From positions 3,806,501 through 3,870,500 of the forward strand of contig LR746270.1 of assembly GCA_902729315.2 (NCBI GenBank): a stretch of DNA of 64,000 nucleotides. Direction: 5' to 3'. Positions 22,577 through 34,307 of this stretch are shown one piece after another (position 1 is the stretch's first letter; each line of letters begins with the position of its first letter). A program made the position numbers and the translations under genes. The DNA is from Spirodela intermedia. Lineage: Eukaryota > Streptophyta > Magnoliopsida > Alismatales > Araceae. The notes beneath the pieces are model-generated. The model worked only from the letters and a program-made list of their open reading frames with translations, was not told the origin of the DNA and did not search any database.

Positions 22577-22934
22577 CCGTTATTTATAAAGTTCCGGGCC
22601 GAGCCGGTAGATTCCGGGCTGCCCCGGCGCAGTAACTCTCACGGCCCAGCCCGTTCTTCGCATCGAACTTTAGAGAGAGAGAGAGAGAGAGAAAGAGGGA
22701 AAGGGAGAGGGCGAGGGAGAGAGAAACTGGAGAGAGAGAGAGAGAGAGAGAGAGAGAACCACTGTAGACAAACGCGGGGAGGCACAGGTAGAGAGAGAAC
22801 CGATCATCAATTCCCTGTTAAGGTTAGGCTGAATAAACTCTCCTCACATGGGGTCACGCAGAATCAGGGGAGGTTTCAAGGAGCCTTACCCAGTCAAAAG
22901 GTCAACCACAAGAAGGGCAGTCAGCGGAGTTCTA
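22353..22934. other. Spacer between COR413 promoter and NASP 3' end
   Basis: Contains a CT tract at about 22541-22574 and two GA tracts at about 22674-22694 and 22731-22757 separated by purine-rich sequence. There are also GGGCCG/GGCCCA motifs near 22598-22650. No gene is supported. Confidence 0.5.
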
Positions 22935-25900
22935 CTACGAGCTCTGGGTGTTGGAGTCAACGGCCTCTGAGATCCCAGAGTCAACTCTCTCTGTAGATTC
23001 CTCAGGGGCCTTCTTCTTCACGGAGGGCTCAGTGGTGATCGGAGCTAGAGAGGCCCTCTTGAGACCCCTCCCCACTACGCCAAGATGGGTCACACTGCTG
23101 TCGCCGCTGCCGCCACCGCCGCCGGTCCTCGCCGTGGAGGAGGTTGGGGAGTCTGATGAGCCATTCATGAAAACGCTCACTCGTGAGGAGCTCAAGCTTG
23201 CAGAAGGTTTCTTCTCCGCGGGAGGCTCTGAGGAGATCATCTTCATCATCTCAGCGAACAGGGGCTTCGGGTTCAGCAGCACTTGTTGCAGGTCTTCAAG
23301 CTGCACACCAGGAAAATAATAGTAATATAAATAAATAAATAAATATATGTGAGGGATTTCTTGTTCATAAACTTGGTGAGTATAAAGTTTCTCATCCATC
23401 ATCATCATAATCTCCTCAGAAGAACGATTTCTTGCTCTTTCTCTGAGACTTCTGAGCTCCAAAATTTTAGTAGCATCTGAAATTTCTGCCCCTCTCTCTC
23501 TCTCTCTCTCTGGCTTGTGGGATTTTGACTTCTGATTCTATAGAGATTAAGAGAGAAATTTGATAAATGGAAGGACCTGGGGATGAGTATTCTTCAACCA
23601 AGATTTCCATCAATCACCCTGATTTCTCTTTCTTCCTCAGAGATTATGTAGCCAAGAAATATGGCTTTCCCTGAAATCACTGCCTCCATGGTTATCACTG
23701 TCGTCATCATCCCTTTCTCTCTCTATACCTTATGGGGTTTGACTTTTAGGTACAAGAACGATTAGAAACTAAGATTCAAAAACTCACTTAAGATTAAAAA
23801 ACCATAAAAGAATAGGGAGTCGGTACCTTTTTCTCGAGCTCCGTTAATATTCCACCAATCACCTCGATGTCTGTTTCTTTCTCAGAGATAGACGGAGCCA
23901 AAGAGCCCACCGAATCTACCGCTGCTGCCACAACCTCTTCTTTCAGCTGCTGCAGGCGAGACTCGCAGAGCACGCTGGCCTTCTTACAGTATGGAATAGC
24001 TTCTTCAATTCTCGAGCCCAATTCTAAGACCAGACAAATCCGGAAATTCCTGGGATTTTGGGTTAAAGATAGCAAAGATATTGGGAAGATAATAACTTTA
24101 TAAATGATGAGATATGAAAGAAAATGTTTGAACAGCTCAAGATGTAGGGCAGGATACAGTTCAATAATCCGTCGATGATTTGGTTCCACAAGATTCCCCA
24201 GGATAGAGAGAGCCTTTTGATAATCATTCAGAGAAGTCTCAATGTCCTCTGCAAAGCAGCAATTATAGTAAGACGGACAAAACTTTGGAAACAATATAGA
24301 AATCGAAAGGAAGATTAAGAAAGAAATGGACCTCTTTCCACTGCCACTTCCCCCAGAGCTGCGAGTATATTCACTTTCTCAATCGTATCTTCTGGGGACT
24401 TCTCAACGATTGCTCTTGCGATGTCTAGCATTTTCCATGCAAGATCAAGGTCAGAATCGTCTTCGTCAGCTTCTCCCAATTCCTCATCGTCGCCGCTGCC
24501 TTCGACACCATCTTCCATGTCCTTGTCACTGGATCCATCAACTCCTTCAAGAAGACATACAAAAGATGAGCATATTTGGCAATGAACGTAGATTCAGAAG
24601 AAGTGACAAGTGCGTCTGTGTTGTCTTAAAGGAATATATTCATGACCGGACAAAACCTCATAAAAAAGAAAGCTTTAAAAACCCAGAGAAACATGATTGA
24701 TGTCTGAACACACCCAGTAAGTGGAGCCACCACAATCCCTAGCAGCATGGCCCACTTTGGCAAGAAGGCGTCAGATAATGAAAAGGCACACGAACAAAAA
24801 TCATTTTTTAAAATCTAACCACAGTTGAAAAGAACTATCAATAGAGTTTCTTTAATTAACAGAAATGCATGGAAATCGCCCAAAAAACTTTCAAACAGTC
24901 AACGTATGTTTTATTTACTGTCACAAAAAGTACCAGCCACAACATTAAAGCAAGCGAAGGCTGATTATTTATCACGCCGGTTACACCTTCAGGATGTTGG
25001 ATGATTGTATTGTGAACAAAAGCCGTTTGGCTTTCCAGTCCAGTTCCTGCATTACAGTTCTCGAAACAAGAAAGCGGAACTGATTGATGCTGCATAACAG
25101 AACCCACTAAAGCCTTATTCACATAACGATATTCAATAAAAAGAATGAGAGAGGCTCAATAGAAAAATATTGAAAGGGGAAATGCAGCGCTTCTTCCTCT
25201 ATGCCACTCAGTTGCACTACTAAAGTAGAATAGGGGAACGGCCCAGTGATATTTTACTTATTTTTCCAGTAGTTATTTTGAGTACTAGCGCATGTAATGT
25301 ATACTTAGCGGTCCTAGAATCCTCTCTTGAACCATAGACTTTGCCTTTGAAGTAAATCATCACACCTACAATAACTTGATGAGGTTTGATTCCAAATATC
25401 ACAGCTAGACAATCTAATTTTTTTAAAACATAAAGAATAAAGAAGCCATCGTAAATGCCAGAAAGTCGGCCTACCATGGGCACAAAATAGACGTTATGTC
25501 CAAATCTGACGGCTCATTTTTAAGTGGCTAAACACAAGATACACCACATATGAGCATGATCAACTGTTATACGAAAAGAATGATAAAAACAGATGACAAA
25601 CACCAGTCATTGGCTATCAGATACAATGTAAGACCATCTGTGTTACCTTGCTCTCCCTCTTTTTCCTTGTTTCGAAGAGAGTGACCCGGTTCACTATCAG
25701 TAATCAGAGACTTGGAACTTGAACTGCTCTCTCCACTCTCAACAACGGTGCCACTTGCAGAGTTCTTTGCACAGTCTTTAGGAACATTACCCAAAGGATC
25801 GGCTTCCTCTTGCGCTTTATATAGCAATGCACATCCATATTTGTAATAAGAACTGGCACACTCAGGAGCAAGCTCGCCAAAGTTTGCGACCCTGGATAGG

Positions 25901-26773
25901 AACAGACATCAGTGGAGCAGGGCGCACACAAAACCATTAAAACAATAACGAAAGAAGCGAAACTACTGCCTTCGAAGGGAGCTTATACGTTAATGAGCTA
26001 CAGAATGCAAAAAAGTATTTGGCATGATAATCTACAAGAAAGAGCAGATCGGTACATTCTCTGAGGGATCCCTGTTTTCTCTTAAGAAATGAAATAGACC
26101 CCTCTTAGCTATCGAAACTAATTTTTCTAGTTGATTTTTGCTCGTCTTGTTAGACAGTTCCACCTCCTACTTTTATCAGTTGAACGTCCAAGATGATCAC
26201 GCGTTCCATGTTCCATTTGATACACGCTCATCATTCAATAAATCAATCGAAAGTCAACCTGTTGGACGGATGCAATAGCAGCGCAAGTACGCATTCACAT
26301 GCATAGAAGTGTAGATAAATAAACAGAGAAGGGGGAACGTAGACGACTAGGTAGAAAGGTAGAGAGAGTCTGCGTCGGAACCTGATCTCAAGGGCACGGC
26401 TGAGGCAGTCCACGGCCTCGACGAAATCACCTCCTTCTATTGCCTTCGATCCCTCCTCGAACAATTTGTCGGCTCGAGCCAGTCTATCCTCCGGCTCCTC
26501 ACTCCCTTCCCCGTCCTCTCCATCAAGAGAAGAGCATCCATCCCCTCCTACTTCAGGACGCCCACCGGAGGCCAGCAGATCCTCATCTTCTCCTTCACCA
26601 ACTCCAGCTAGGGTTTCCCCACCGTCCGCAGCCAGGCGCCGCTCCACCGCCGTCCTGAAACCCCCATTCTCCCCTTCCATTGCCTCCAGTCCCGCCGCCT
26701 GAAGCGCCGCCTCTTTCTCCTTTCCTAGGGCTTCTGCTGTCGCTGGACCGGGAGCTTCCACTGCGTCGGCCAT
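22935..26773 (-). CDS. NASP: NASP/Sim3/Hif1-family histone H3 chaperone (SHNi-TPR), 6 exons
   Basis: Nuclear chaperone that binds H3 or H3-H4 and maintains the soluble histone pool. Exons: 26773-26382, 25891-25647, 24544-24332, 24248-24158, 24049-23827, 23300-22935; 509 residues. A Met six codons upstream (26791) is an alternative start. Acidic N-terminal region, then TPR1 ([20 protein letters not shown]...LSRALEIR), TPR2 halves [19 protein letters not shown] and [17 protein letters not shown]. These are interrupted by the family-typical Ser/acidic insertion including [18 protein letters not shown]. Next come [20 protein letters not shown], the SHNi-TPR core ([20 protein letters not shown]) and a coiled [11 protein letters not shown] stretch. 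The C-terminus has [20 protein letters not shown], a likely nuclear localisation signal. It is divergent from HCF164 across a Site II-rich spacer. Confidence 0.94.
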
Positions 26774-27393
26774 GCCGGAATACCGAAGCACCCTACAGAG
26801 AGAGAGAGAGAGAGATAGAGACAGAAAATGTCATGGACTTTGATTTATACACAACCGTACCGCTCATCAAACCAGCGGGAAAAATGTCGAGTCTGACTTT
26901 GTAAATACCCTTAATTAAACTTATTATTTCGATAATACCCTTCCCGTAGTGGGCCTCTTGGGCCGTACTGTCACTGGGACGTTATGGAGTGGGCCCAGCC
27001 CGTTTATTGAGTCCTCGGCCCAGATGAGCTGAGCCCAGAAAAGCGCTCAGACAAGGGCTGTCACGGCACCGGGCCCTGCGAAGCCCAGTCCCGGCCCGAA
27101 AATATTATGTCGCCCAGATATTTTGGGCCTTGCTTTCTCACCGAAATCAGGAAACTCCGACCCACATAATTCCAATTAAAACAGTGTTAATGGGCCGTGC
27201 CGGGCCGGGACCATCTCAAGCCCAGATACTTAAATAGTCGTAAATCGTGGGGCCTGTGGTGCGCCGGGGGGAAAGCCCGGCCCGCCGATGGAAATAACGA
27301 GAGCGAGAGGGGATATAAGGAGGACCATGGAAAATCTGAGGGCCGTAGAAGAAGAGGGCGGTGAAGGAATTTCAGAGGCGAAGCCTCCCGGTG
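26774..27393. promoter_or_regulatory. Divergent NASP/HCF164 promoter region with Site II cluster
   Basis: A spacer of about 620 bp between two head-to-head start codons. It has about ten Site II-type hexamers (TGGGCC/GGCCCA/AGCCCA) in roughly 280 bp, including 26950, 26959, 26990 and 27017, with further copies to about 27225. Such clusters drive TCP-dependent expression in growing tissue. A GA tract at 26794-26816 sits in the NASP leader. A shared bidirectional promoter is inferred from the arrangement. Confidence 0.6.
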
Positions 27394-30344
27394 ATGGCGC
27401 GCGTTGCTTCTTCTTCTTCTTCTTCTTGGAGCTCGTCTGCGCTCCACGCGCTTGCCGGCCGGGTGGCTCCTTTCCAGTCGGCTCCCCGGTCGCTGGATCT
27501 CAGCCGGACGCCTCTCCGGCGCTGGGGGGCGGGTCGGCGGTTTGAGAAGCTTAGCTGCCGGAGCAAACCCGATGCGGTGGATTCCCCCGCTCCGACGGTC
27601 AGTCTCCGCCCTGATTTTTCTTGTCGCTTGATCCTGTTTGAGAGCTCCTTTGTACGTGCTATCTGAGGGGAATACGGTGACGGACGGACCATGAATGTCA
27701 TCGAATTTTTATTTTTTGAGAACATGTCCTAGGATTTTAGGATTTCTAGCCTATTCTGATTAGGGCAGGACATAGGTGACGCAAAATGTACCGGGAAAAT
27801 AGTGAAGTACGAGCGTACTACGATCGTACTGCGATCGTACTACGACTTTAAAGCATCTGTACCAGAATACTGGCGTTTTACGTGTGCCACTAGACCATGT
27901 CAAGCGTGAGGGACCCCTGAAGTTGTTAATCGAGCAGAATAAATGGGGATTAAGTTCTTGGCTGTACCGGAATTTCGTGTGTGAGAGAGAATGAAAAACT
28001 AACACACTGTCAAACATTTAGAGTTTTCATCTGCCCGTTCAGGGAAATGCCTTTCGGAGGTCAGTAATCATGCCTTTATTCTTTTTCCAATGAAATATGA
28101 ACACATTTAGCCGTAAAAGATCTAGAAAATGATTGAGAACGATTCTTTCCTTGTGGAAGGTCATGATTTAAGGAGATAAGGCCATAGAGCATTTGCATTC
28201 AAGAGGACTAGGAATGCGTTTCTCGATATGAGCAACCATGGCACAAATATTAATGGCAAGTCACGACTTGATCCTCTGGGTAGCTGAAAAAGATATTATA
28301 TATTGATTCTTTTCTGCTCTCTAGTTGCAATCCTATTCTTGTTTTTGCTTCAACTTCTGTTCTTCAATTATATAAAAAAATACGCCATCCATGGTTTATG
28401 CACACACTGGTTAAATGCCTGGAAATCATTGACAACACATTATTATGTCATGGCTGATGAAGACACTCATGAAAATGCCAATAGTTGTAAAATTTTATTC
28501 CTTGTATAAGCAAATGGCGCGCTGACAAAGGTTCTTCCTGCACTCCCTAGCAGTTTACCACGGTTTAAGTCTTCTATAACTGTAGAGGGTACTTCTTTTT
28601 TTTCGTTGTGTCAAAAATATTTTTCTTGAGCTTTCTTTTCTTTTTCGGTATTTACTATTATTATTTTTATTTTGATCGGTATTGCTACTATTGTTGTTGT
28701 TATACTAACATTTTTTTATAGTAATCTGACTTAAAATGGTAGTTTATATTCTCAGTGTGCAAAGAATATTTCCTGTTGACGAATTTTATTTATATTCGTT
28801 CTCTAGCATTGTTTTAGGTTCGTCTGATACTGAATATTGATCTCATGTCACCTCAGGAGGATGTGAAAGTCGAGACTGATGCAGCCAGGAATAGTTCTAG
28901 TGATTCTGCCGGACCCGCACAGAAGTCTGAATTCCCAGAGTTTCCGAACAGGAATTTCAGCAGACAAGTTGCTGTGGCTTCGACCATCGCTGCTGTCAGT
29001 CTCTTCTTATCATCCAGACTAGAGTTTGGGGTTTCTCTGAAAGATCTAGCTGTCAACGCCATCCCATATGAAGTGGTCAGATTCCTTCGCTCTCTGAACT
29101 ATAGATGGTTTTGCCTTCTCTTTACTCGAGAGAAAATAACATTATTATTTCATGTCATTGTTATGAAATGTCATTATTACTACAATGCTTTGTATGAAAA
29201 GAACAGCTGGATTAAGCAAGAGGCTCAGTCCCACCTCCCATCTCGGTGGATTCAAATCCAGTTTCCTTACAGGCTGAAGATTTACGGAACCCAGATTATC
29301 CTGGATTTTGTGGCATGTAGATTATGTTCCCATAGTGTGTTATTCAAAGGGACGCAGCAGCCATGTCTGTGGATGAGGGTTACACACACATATATATATA
29401 TATATATATATTTATTTATTTATTTATTTTCGCACACATGCAGAGTCATCTTTTTTGTTCTTGTCCTTCTGCAGGCCCTCTCAAACGGGATGCCTACTGT
29501 TGTCGAGTTTTACGCAGATTGGTGTGAAGTCTGTCGTGAGCTGGCCCCCGATGTTTACAAGATCGAGGAACAATACAAGTAATGTTCTTGATTCATTCCT
29601 TTTTTTGGTATGCAGAAGCCGTTGACCTGGACGCAAATCAGTTTGGTTCTTTTAAAAACTGAATTTATTCCGTTTGAGATGCATTCCGGAGGCAAATCCA
29701 TTTGATCTCCTAGATAAGCTGCATCATTTCCAGAAGATTATGGGTCTCATCATTAAATGCTGCCACCATCAATATGGAAATAAATATTATTTTCTCATCA
29801 CAGTTGACCTTTATTCTTTTCATGTTGACCTTTTTTTCCTGAATAAATCCACGGATTTCTCCCACCATTCAAAGCCAAGGGGGTTGACTAGTTGGTTTCC
29901 CACAGATTACCATTCTCTCATCTATGTTCTATTTTCATATCCTTTTCTTTTCTTTTTTCTGTAATAAACGCTTATTATTATTATCATCATTTTTTGTACT
30001 GGATTGTATTGTATAAGCAGCAAGTAGGCTAACAAGTTTGACCTCTTCTTCTTCTTCTCAGGGGCCGGGTTAACTTTGTGATGCTGAACGTGGACAACAC
30101 CAAGTGGGAGCAGGAGCTCGATGAGTTCGGTGTGGAGGGAATCCCTCACTTTGCCTTCTTGGATCGGAATGGGAATGAGGAGGGCAACGTGGTCGGGAAG
30201 CTCCCGAAAAAGTTCCTCCAGGAGAACGTGGCGGCCCTCGCCAACGGGGAGCCCTCTATCCCCCACGCCCGGGTAGTCGGTCAATTCTCCAGCGCCGAAG
30301 CGCGCAAGGTCCACCAGGTCGCTGACCCCAGAAGTCACGGGTAG
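27394..30344 (+). CDS. HCF164: HCF164 thylakoid membrane thioredoxin-like protein (4 exons)
   Basis: Thylakoid-anchored thioredoxin-like protein that carries reducing power into the lumen and is needed for cytochrome b6f assembly. Exons: 27394-27597, 28857-29072, 29475-29578, 30062-30344; 268 residues. Exon 1 is a Ser/Ala/Arg-rich chloroplast transit peptide ([18 protein letters not shown]). Exon 2 holds a membrane anchor ([20 protein letters not shown]) and [16 protein letters not shown]. Exon 3 has the redox centre in [20 protein letters not shown] (WCEVC). Exon 4 has [40 protein letters not shown] and the C-terminal [13 protein letters not shown]. These match Arabidopsis HCF164 nearly block for block. 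The start of exon 2 could be 39 bp earlier, at 28818, without changing frame. Intron 1 is 1.26 kb; intron 2 holds a (TA)n(TTTA)n tract. Confidence 0.96.
27814..27846. repeat. Three tandem 11-mers CGTACT(A/G)CGA(T/C) in HCF164 intron 1
   Basis: CGTACTACGAT, CGTACTGCGAT and CGTACTACGAC follow one another without gaps. A CpG-rich micro-array in otherwise AT-rich intron sequence. Confidence 0.8.
29388..29430. repeat. (TA)n(TTTA)n microsatellite in HCF164 intron 2
   Basis: About ten TA units followed by four or five TTTA units, upstream of the polypyrimidine tract of exon 3. Confidence 0.85.
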
Positions 30345-30783
30345 TTGACGCTGCCACCAGCCGCCACGAGTGCTCCATATAAGGAAGGTATTGCTTCCCG
30401 CCCCCCCCCCCCCCCTTCCCTTCATCTATTCAATAATAATAATAAAATTTTAATAATGATAATAATATTGTATGCATGTAATCTGAATTTGGGTTCTAGT
30501 GGGTGGGTAATCCAGTGACATGAGAATACTCAGTTTTTTTTATGGGTTCTTGATGCAGGTTAGAACTTGCTGATAAAAAAGCACAGAGTCGTCCTCATTC
30601 TGATGCTCAAGATTATTTTTTTTGGAAATCGTGTAAGATAATATGGAAAGCAATAGGCTTGTAAGATCTTTTTTGGATCCCCCGTCTTTTAGGTTTCCTG
30701 AGGAGAAGAAGCTCTTGATGGTGGTGGTAGTGGGCAGGAGGTATGTGTGTATAAATAGTAAAGAACTGGACTTACGGGGAGGA
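30345..30783. other. Convergent 3' region between HCF164 and the membrane-protein gene
   Basis: The two stop codons face each other 440 bp apart. A C-homopolymer of about 14 bases (about 30401-30414) and AT-rich trinucleotide sequence (AATAAT) are present. Probably the two 3'UTRs; no ORF is supported. Confidence 0.5.
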
Positions 30784-32334
30784 TCAGTAGTTCTCGGCTA
30801 CGGGCCTGGAGGGGAAGAGGCGGAGAAGGAAGGTCGTCAGAGACCACAGGCAGACGACGCCCAGCACCTGGAAGGCGACGAAGAGGGACATGAAAGCGCC
30901 GCTCTGGCCGGCGAACTCCGCCGCCGCAACGGACCCTCTCATGGAGAACATCAGCCGCTGGACGAAGTGAGCTCCCTTACTCAGCTGGTACAGCCTGTAC
31001 ACCTGAGGATTAGGGTCAGGGTTAGGGCTAGGGTTAGGGTTTAGGACTGTTGGGGTTTTTGGAGGGGCTACCTACCTCGAAGATGATCGGCAGGAGGGGC
31101 CAGCAGGAGGATCGCCGCCGGGAGAGCATCCCTTCGAAGGCGAACTGGGCGGCGCAGCCGGCGAGGAAGGGGGCCACCGCCACCGCCCCGGGGAGGCCGA
31201 TGGTTGGCCAGGCGGCATAGGCGGCGAGGAGGGGGACGAAGACTTTCAGGCCCATGGTGAAGAAGACGGAAGAGAGGTACCCCCTCAGGCCGGTGATGAG
31301 GCTCCACCTCTTTGCGCTGAACTCCAGATATGGCCTCTGAACCTGCTCGGTCACCCGCAGGAAGGTCGCCAGCCCCACGTAGAACATCCCCTCCGAGAAG
31401 ATCGATGCCACCATCTCTGAATTCCAGAAGAAGAAGAAGAAGATGATGATGATGATGGTAGTAGTAGTTGCACAGAGATTTGAGAGAGAAAACATGGAAG
31501 AAGGCATCACTCTCAATCAATCAATCGATGAAAATATTGTGTGGATTACTGAGTTGCAGAGGAGGATGATGTTTGAATCATCGGCAATCCACGGCGGGTT
31601 CGAGAAAAGATAAATCTAGAAGCGGAGACGGCGATTACCTGCGAGAATCTCGTCCTTCAGAGCGGCCTCGATGGCGCCGGAGATGAGAAACTGGGGGAGC
31701 AGCAGAGAGGATATCAGTGCCAGAGGTCCCGCGATCCAAAGGGACGAGCCGGTGCCCTCCTTGAAGGGGGACGAAACCAGCTCCCGCTCTTCCAGCGCCT
31801 GGTAGGTCAATCCGCAGAAGGAGACGGATCCAGATCTGCCGCCGAAGGGCTCCATCTTCCTCCTCCCGGCAGATCCAGTCGCCGGCGCCACCGCCGCCGC
31901 GGGAGCGCCGTTGTTCCCGCCGCCGCCTCCGCCGGAATCAGCCGCAGAAGCGGCACCGTTCCCCCCACTCGCCGGAATCTGATACCCTGCAAGCCCTAAG
32001 AACACAGAGGGGGCGGCAAGTTGTCACAGAGAGATCTCGTACTGGATGAAGAATCGATCATGGAGAAGGGAAGAAGAGGGATCTCTTACTGCATCCGGAG
32101 CCGGGCAGTCGGCTCCGCCTCCACCGCCATGGACCACCGGTATGGCTCTTCACCGCACAGAAGAGATCAAGAATCCGTCAGGAACCGCAGAGAAACGAGG
32201 AAGACAGAATCTCTGGCAGCTTCCGTGGCTTCGGAGCTTCCAAGGGAATGACCTCCGGAGTTCTTATAGGATAGAGATGCGGAGGGAGAGAGCCCTTTCC
32301 TCTTCCTTTTAGAGAGCGACAGATAGCCACATAG

Positions 32335-32369
<35 letters not shown>

Positions 32370-32727
32370 GAGAGACAGAGAGACAGAGAGACAGAGAGGG
32401 AGAGGAAGAGGGAGAGACAGAGAGAGAGATGTATAGATAGATGATTGGAGAGAGATAGAGAGCGAGAGAGTGAGGGAGACGGAGAGAGCGAGACAGTGAG
32501 GGAGAGAGGGAGAGAGAGGGAGACGGAGAGAGCGAGAGAGTGAGGGAGAGGGACAAAGAGAGAGAGAGAGAAGGGAGAGTGAGCTTACCCCATGCGATGA
32601 GCAGAGGGAAGATAATCCATCGGGCCTTCTTCCGACGGAGGAAACGGAGGAAGAGGAGGAAGGAGAAGGGAGCCGGGAGAGGCCGAGGTGGCAGGACGCG
32701 CAGAGCGTCTGCATCATCAGCAAACAA
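30784..32727 (-). CDS. Multi-pass membrane protein of unknown function (4 exons)
   Basis: Exons: 32727-32589, 31995-31639, 31416-31076, 31002-30784; the phases join to 351 residues. I do not recognise the family. Exon 1 has a basic/hydrophobic N-terminus (FSFLLFLRFLRRKKARWIIF). Exon 2 has a low-complexity Gly/Ala/Asn linker, then FCGLTYQALEERELVSSPF and a hydrophobic span (LWIAGPLALISSLLLPQFLI). Exon 3 has several hydrophobic segments (FVPLLAAYAAWPTIGL, VAVAPFLAGCAAQFAFEGML). Exon 4 has YRLYQLSKGAHFVQRLMFSM and a last helix (SLFVAFQVLGVVCLWSLTTF). At least four transmembrane helices are likely. Intron 3 is only 73 nt and is more than half telomere-like repeat; intron 1 holds about 240 bp of GA-rich sequence. 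The promoter has Site II motifs and a telo-box. Clean splice phases make this a real gene. Confidence 0.8.
31008..31044. repeat. Interstitial telomere-like repeat inside a 73-nt intron
   Basis: Five degenerate TTAGGG units (GATTAGGG, TCAGGG, TTAGGG, CTAGGG, TTAGGG) followed by a TTTAGG. On the gene strand it reads CCCTAA-type and ends in CCTAATCCTCAG, the 3' splice site of the preceding feature's exon 4. Confidence 0.85.
32300..32580. repeat. Long GA-rich (GAGA/GAGACA/GAGAGG) purine tract in intron 1
   Basis: Roughly 240 bp of nearly pure purine on the plus strand, with internal repeats of AGAGACAG and of GAGGGAGACGGAGAGAGCGAG, which occurs at least twice (about 32471 and 32516). It lies just inside the donor of exon 1 (32588). 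It creates long Ser/Leu shadow frames. Confidence 0.85.
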
Positions 32728-33000
32728 GCTCTGTCTTTCTCTCTCTCTCTCTCTCTCGCTCAGGCCGCTCGTTCGGCTCCGCCCCCTGTCAGCAGTCTAA
32801 ACCCTAAAAAAACCTCTGTAGTACCTCTACATCCTTCCCAACTTCCCCCCACGGGTCGGCCCATTTACTTCTAGTACTGGCCCATTAATCAATGCACAGT
32901 AAGCCCAGTAAATTATGATTTTAATGGGCCTGGTATGTGGGATGAGCCCAACGCGATATTTTATCGGTTTGGGCTTAGTCCTCAGGCCCAATTAAGATAA
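32728..33000 (-). promoter_or_regulatory. Promoter of the membrane-protein gene: CT tract, telo-box and Site II cluster
   Basis: Moving upstream from the ATG (32727): a CT tract at about 32738-32758, a telo-box AAACCCTAA at 32799-32807, then GGCCCA/TGGGCC/AGCCCA/TGGGCT motifs between about 32855 and 32990. A telo-box with Site II elements is the known architecture of ribosomal-protein and cell-proliferation promoters, so growth-linked expression is expected. Confidence 0.6.
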
Positions 33001-33111
33001 ATAAGCTCAGCTCGGTTCAATAAACCACAGCATTTTACCCAAGAAAACAAGAAAAAAATACAAATAAATATCTTGGTCTCTCTCTTCCACCAGGACGAGC
33101 GAGCGGCCGAG

Positions 33112-33423
33112 TCAGGGGGAGAAGAAGGCTGCGCCGTCCTCCGGTAGCCGCCAGCCGGTCGCCGGTCGGTGGGGGTCGCCGTCAGTGAGCTGGCCTGCAG
33201 CCCACCGGTGGCGGCGGAAGCGGCGGAGGACCAGCTGCCTGTCCAGAGCCCGGCAGCAGCCGCCGTCGTCCTCCTCGCCGGAGATGGTCCGCCGGAGGAG
33301 GAGGAGGCTGGAGACGGCGGCGGAACCGCCAGCGGGGGCATCTACCGGCTCACTGCGGTCGCGCGCGGCAGCCGGAGTCTCTTCGAACGAGGAAGGTCTC
33401 GTCTTGGGGATCGCGGTCTCCAT
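33112..33423 (-). CDS. Small hypothetical protein, 103 residues
   Basis: A single-exon frame that starts METAIPKTRPSSFEETPAAA and continues SLLLLRRTISGEEDDGG and LVLRRFRRHRWAAGQL. I do not recognise it. Points in favour: it is GC-rich like the neighbouring real genes, starts right after a CT-type leader tract (33425-33490), and has CACGTG G-box cores 300 and 575 bp upstream (33721, 33997). Points against: Arg-rich low-complexity composition, a competing plus-strand frame over the same bases, and no homology recalled. Confidence 0.4.
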   Translation of the reverse strand: METAIPKTRPSSFEETPAAARDRSEPVDAPAGGSAAVSSLLLLRRTISGEEDDGGCCRALDRQLVLRRFRRHRWAAGQLTDGDPHRPATGWRLPEDGAAFFSP

Positions 33424-34261
33424 TCTCTGTCTATCTCTCTCTCTCTCTCGATCTAACTGTCTGTCTTGCTCTCTCTCTCTCTCTCTCTAAACTGAGGTAG
33501 AGCAGGGAGGGGAGGTGGCGGAGGGAAATTATAGAGGCGCCGGAGGGTAAACGGGGGGTGAGGGAGATCCATCGTTTCCTATTTCTGGGTGTCCCCAGTT
33601 TTGTTGATCTCCTCTCTCTCTCTCTCTCTCTCAGTGTTGACGACGATGATGGGGAGATATCAGAGGGTGGCGACGGCCCCCGGCGTCCACGTAATTTGAA
33701 AACAGCCAATCATCGCTCTACACGTGACTTAACGGTCAGCGGACTCACCTATGATTTGGAAGGCTCGTCCTGACCGAGACATGAAGACGCGACGGCGGAA
33801 GGCAAACCGCCGCTCTTTTCTGGGGGCGCTTCTCCGAAACCGGAGGGCGGCGGCGGAGCCACCCAGTTTGGCGGCGGCACCACCCAGCTGTTTGGCGGCG
33901 CCTCCGCAGCTTCTGGCGGGCCCAGACGTCCCATGCGCGAGTCAATGGGAGGACAAGTTCAACGTACTCTGGCTGGGGAAAAGGCTATGATTTGTACACG
34001 TGTCGTGGGAAGATTCGACAATAGTATCGCAGAATGTGATCGGTAATTAATTGTAACATGTTTCTGGGTTATTCGGTCTCAGTTGACCGTAAATTATTTC
34101 AACGGTAGTAACCTCCTTTTCCCTTTCCCCTACGACTTTTAATTATCTGCTAATAATCCTCCTCTCTTAGATATTTTTATATTTATTATTTTATTTTATT
34201 CTCAATTTAAAGATAATAAAACCTTATTACTACCAAAGGAGAGCCTTTGGTGACTAGTTAC

Positions 34262-34307
<46 letters not shown>

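Noticed and set aside
32167-32727. 180-190-codon Ser/Leu-rich minus-strand frames as a separate gene
   Set aside because: Translated GA microsatellite of intron 1 joined to exon 1 of the membrane-protein gene; the GTAAGC donor at 32588 explains the exon end.
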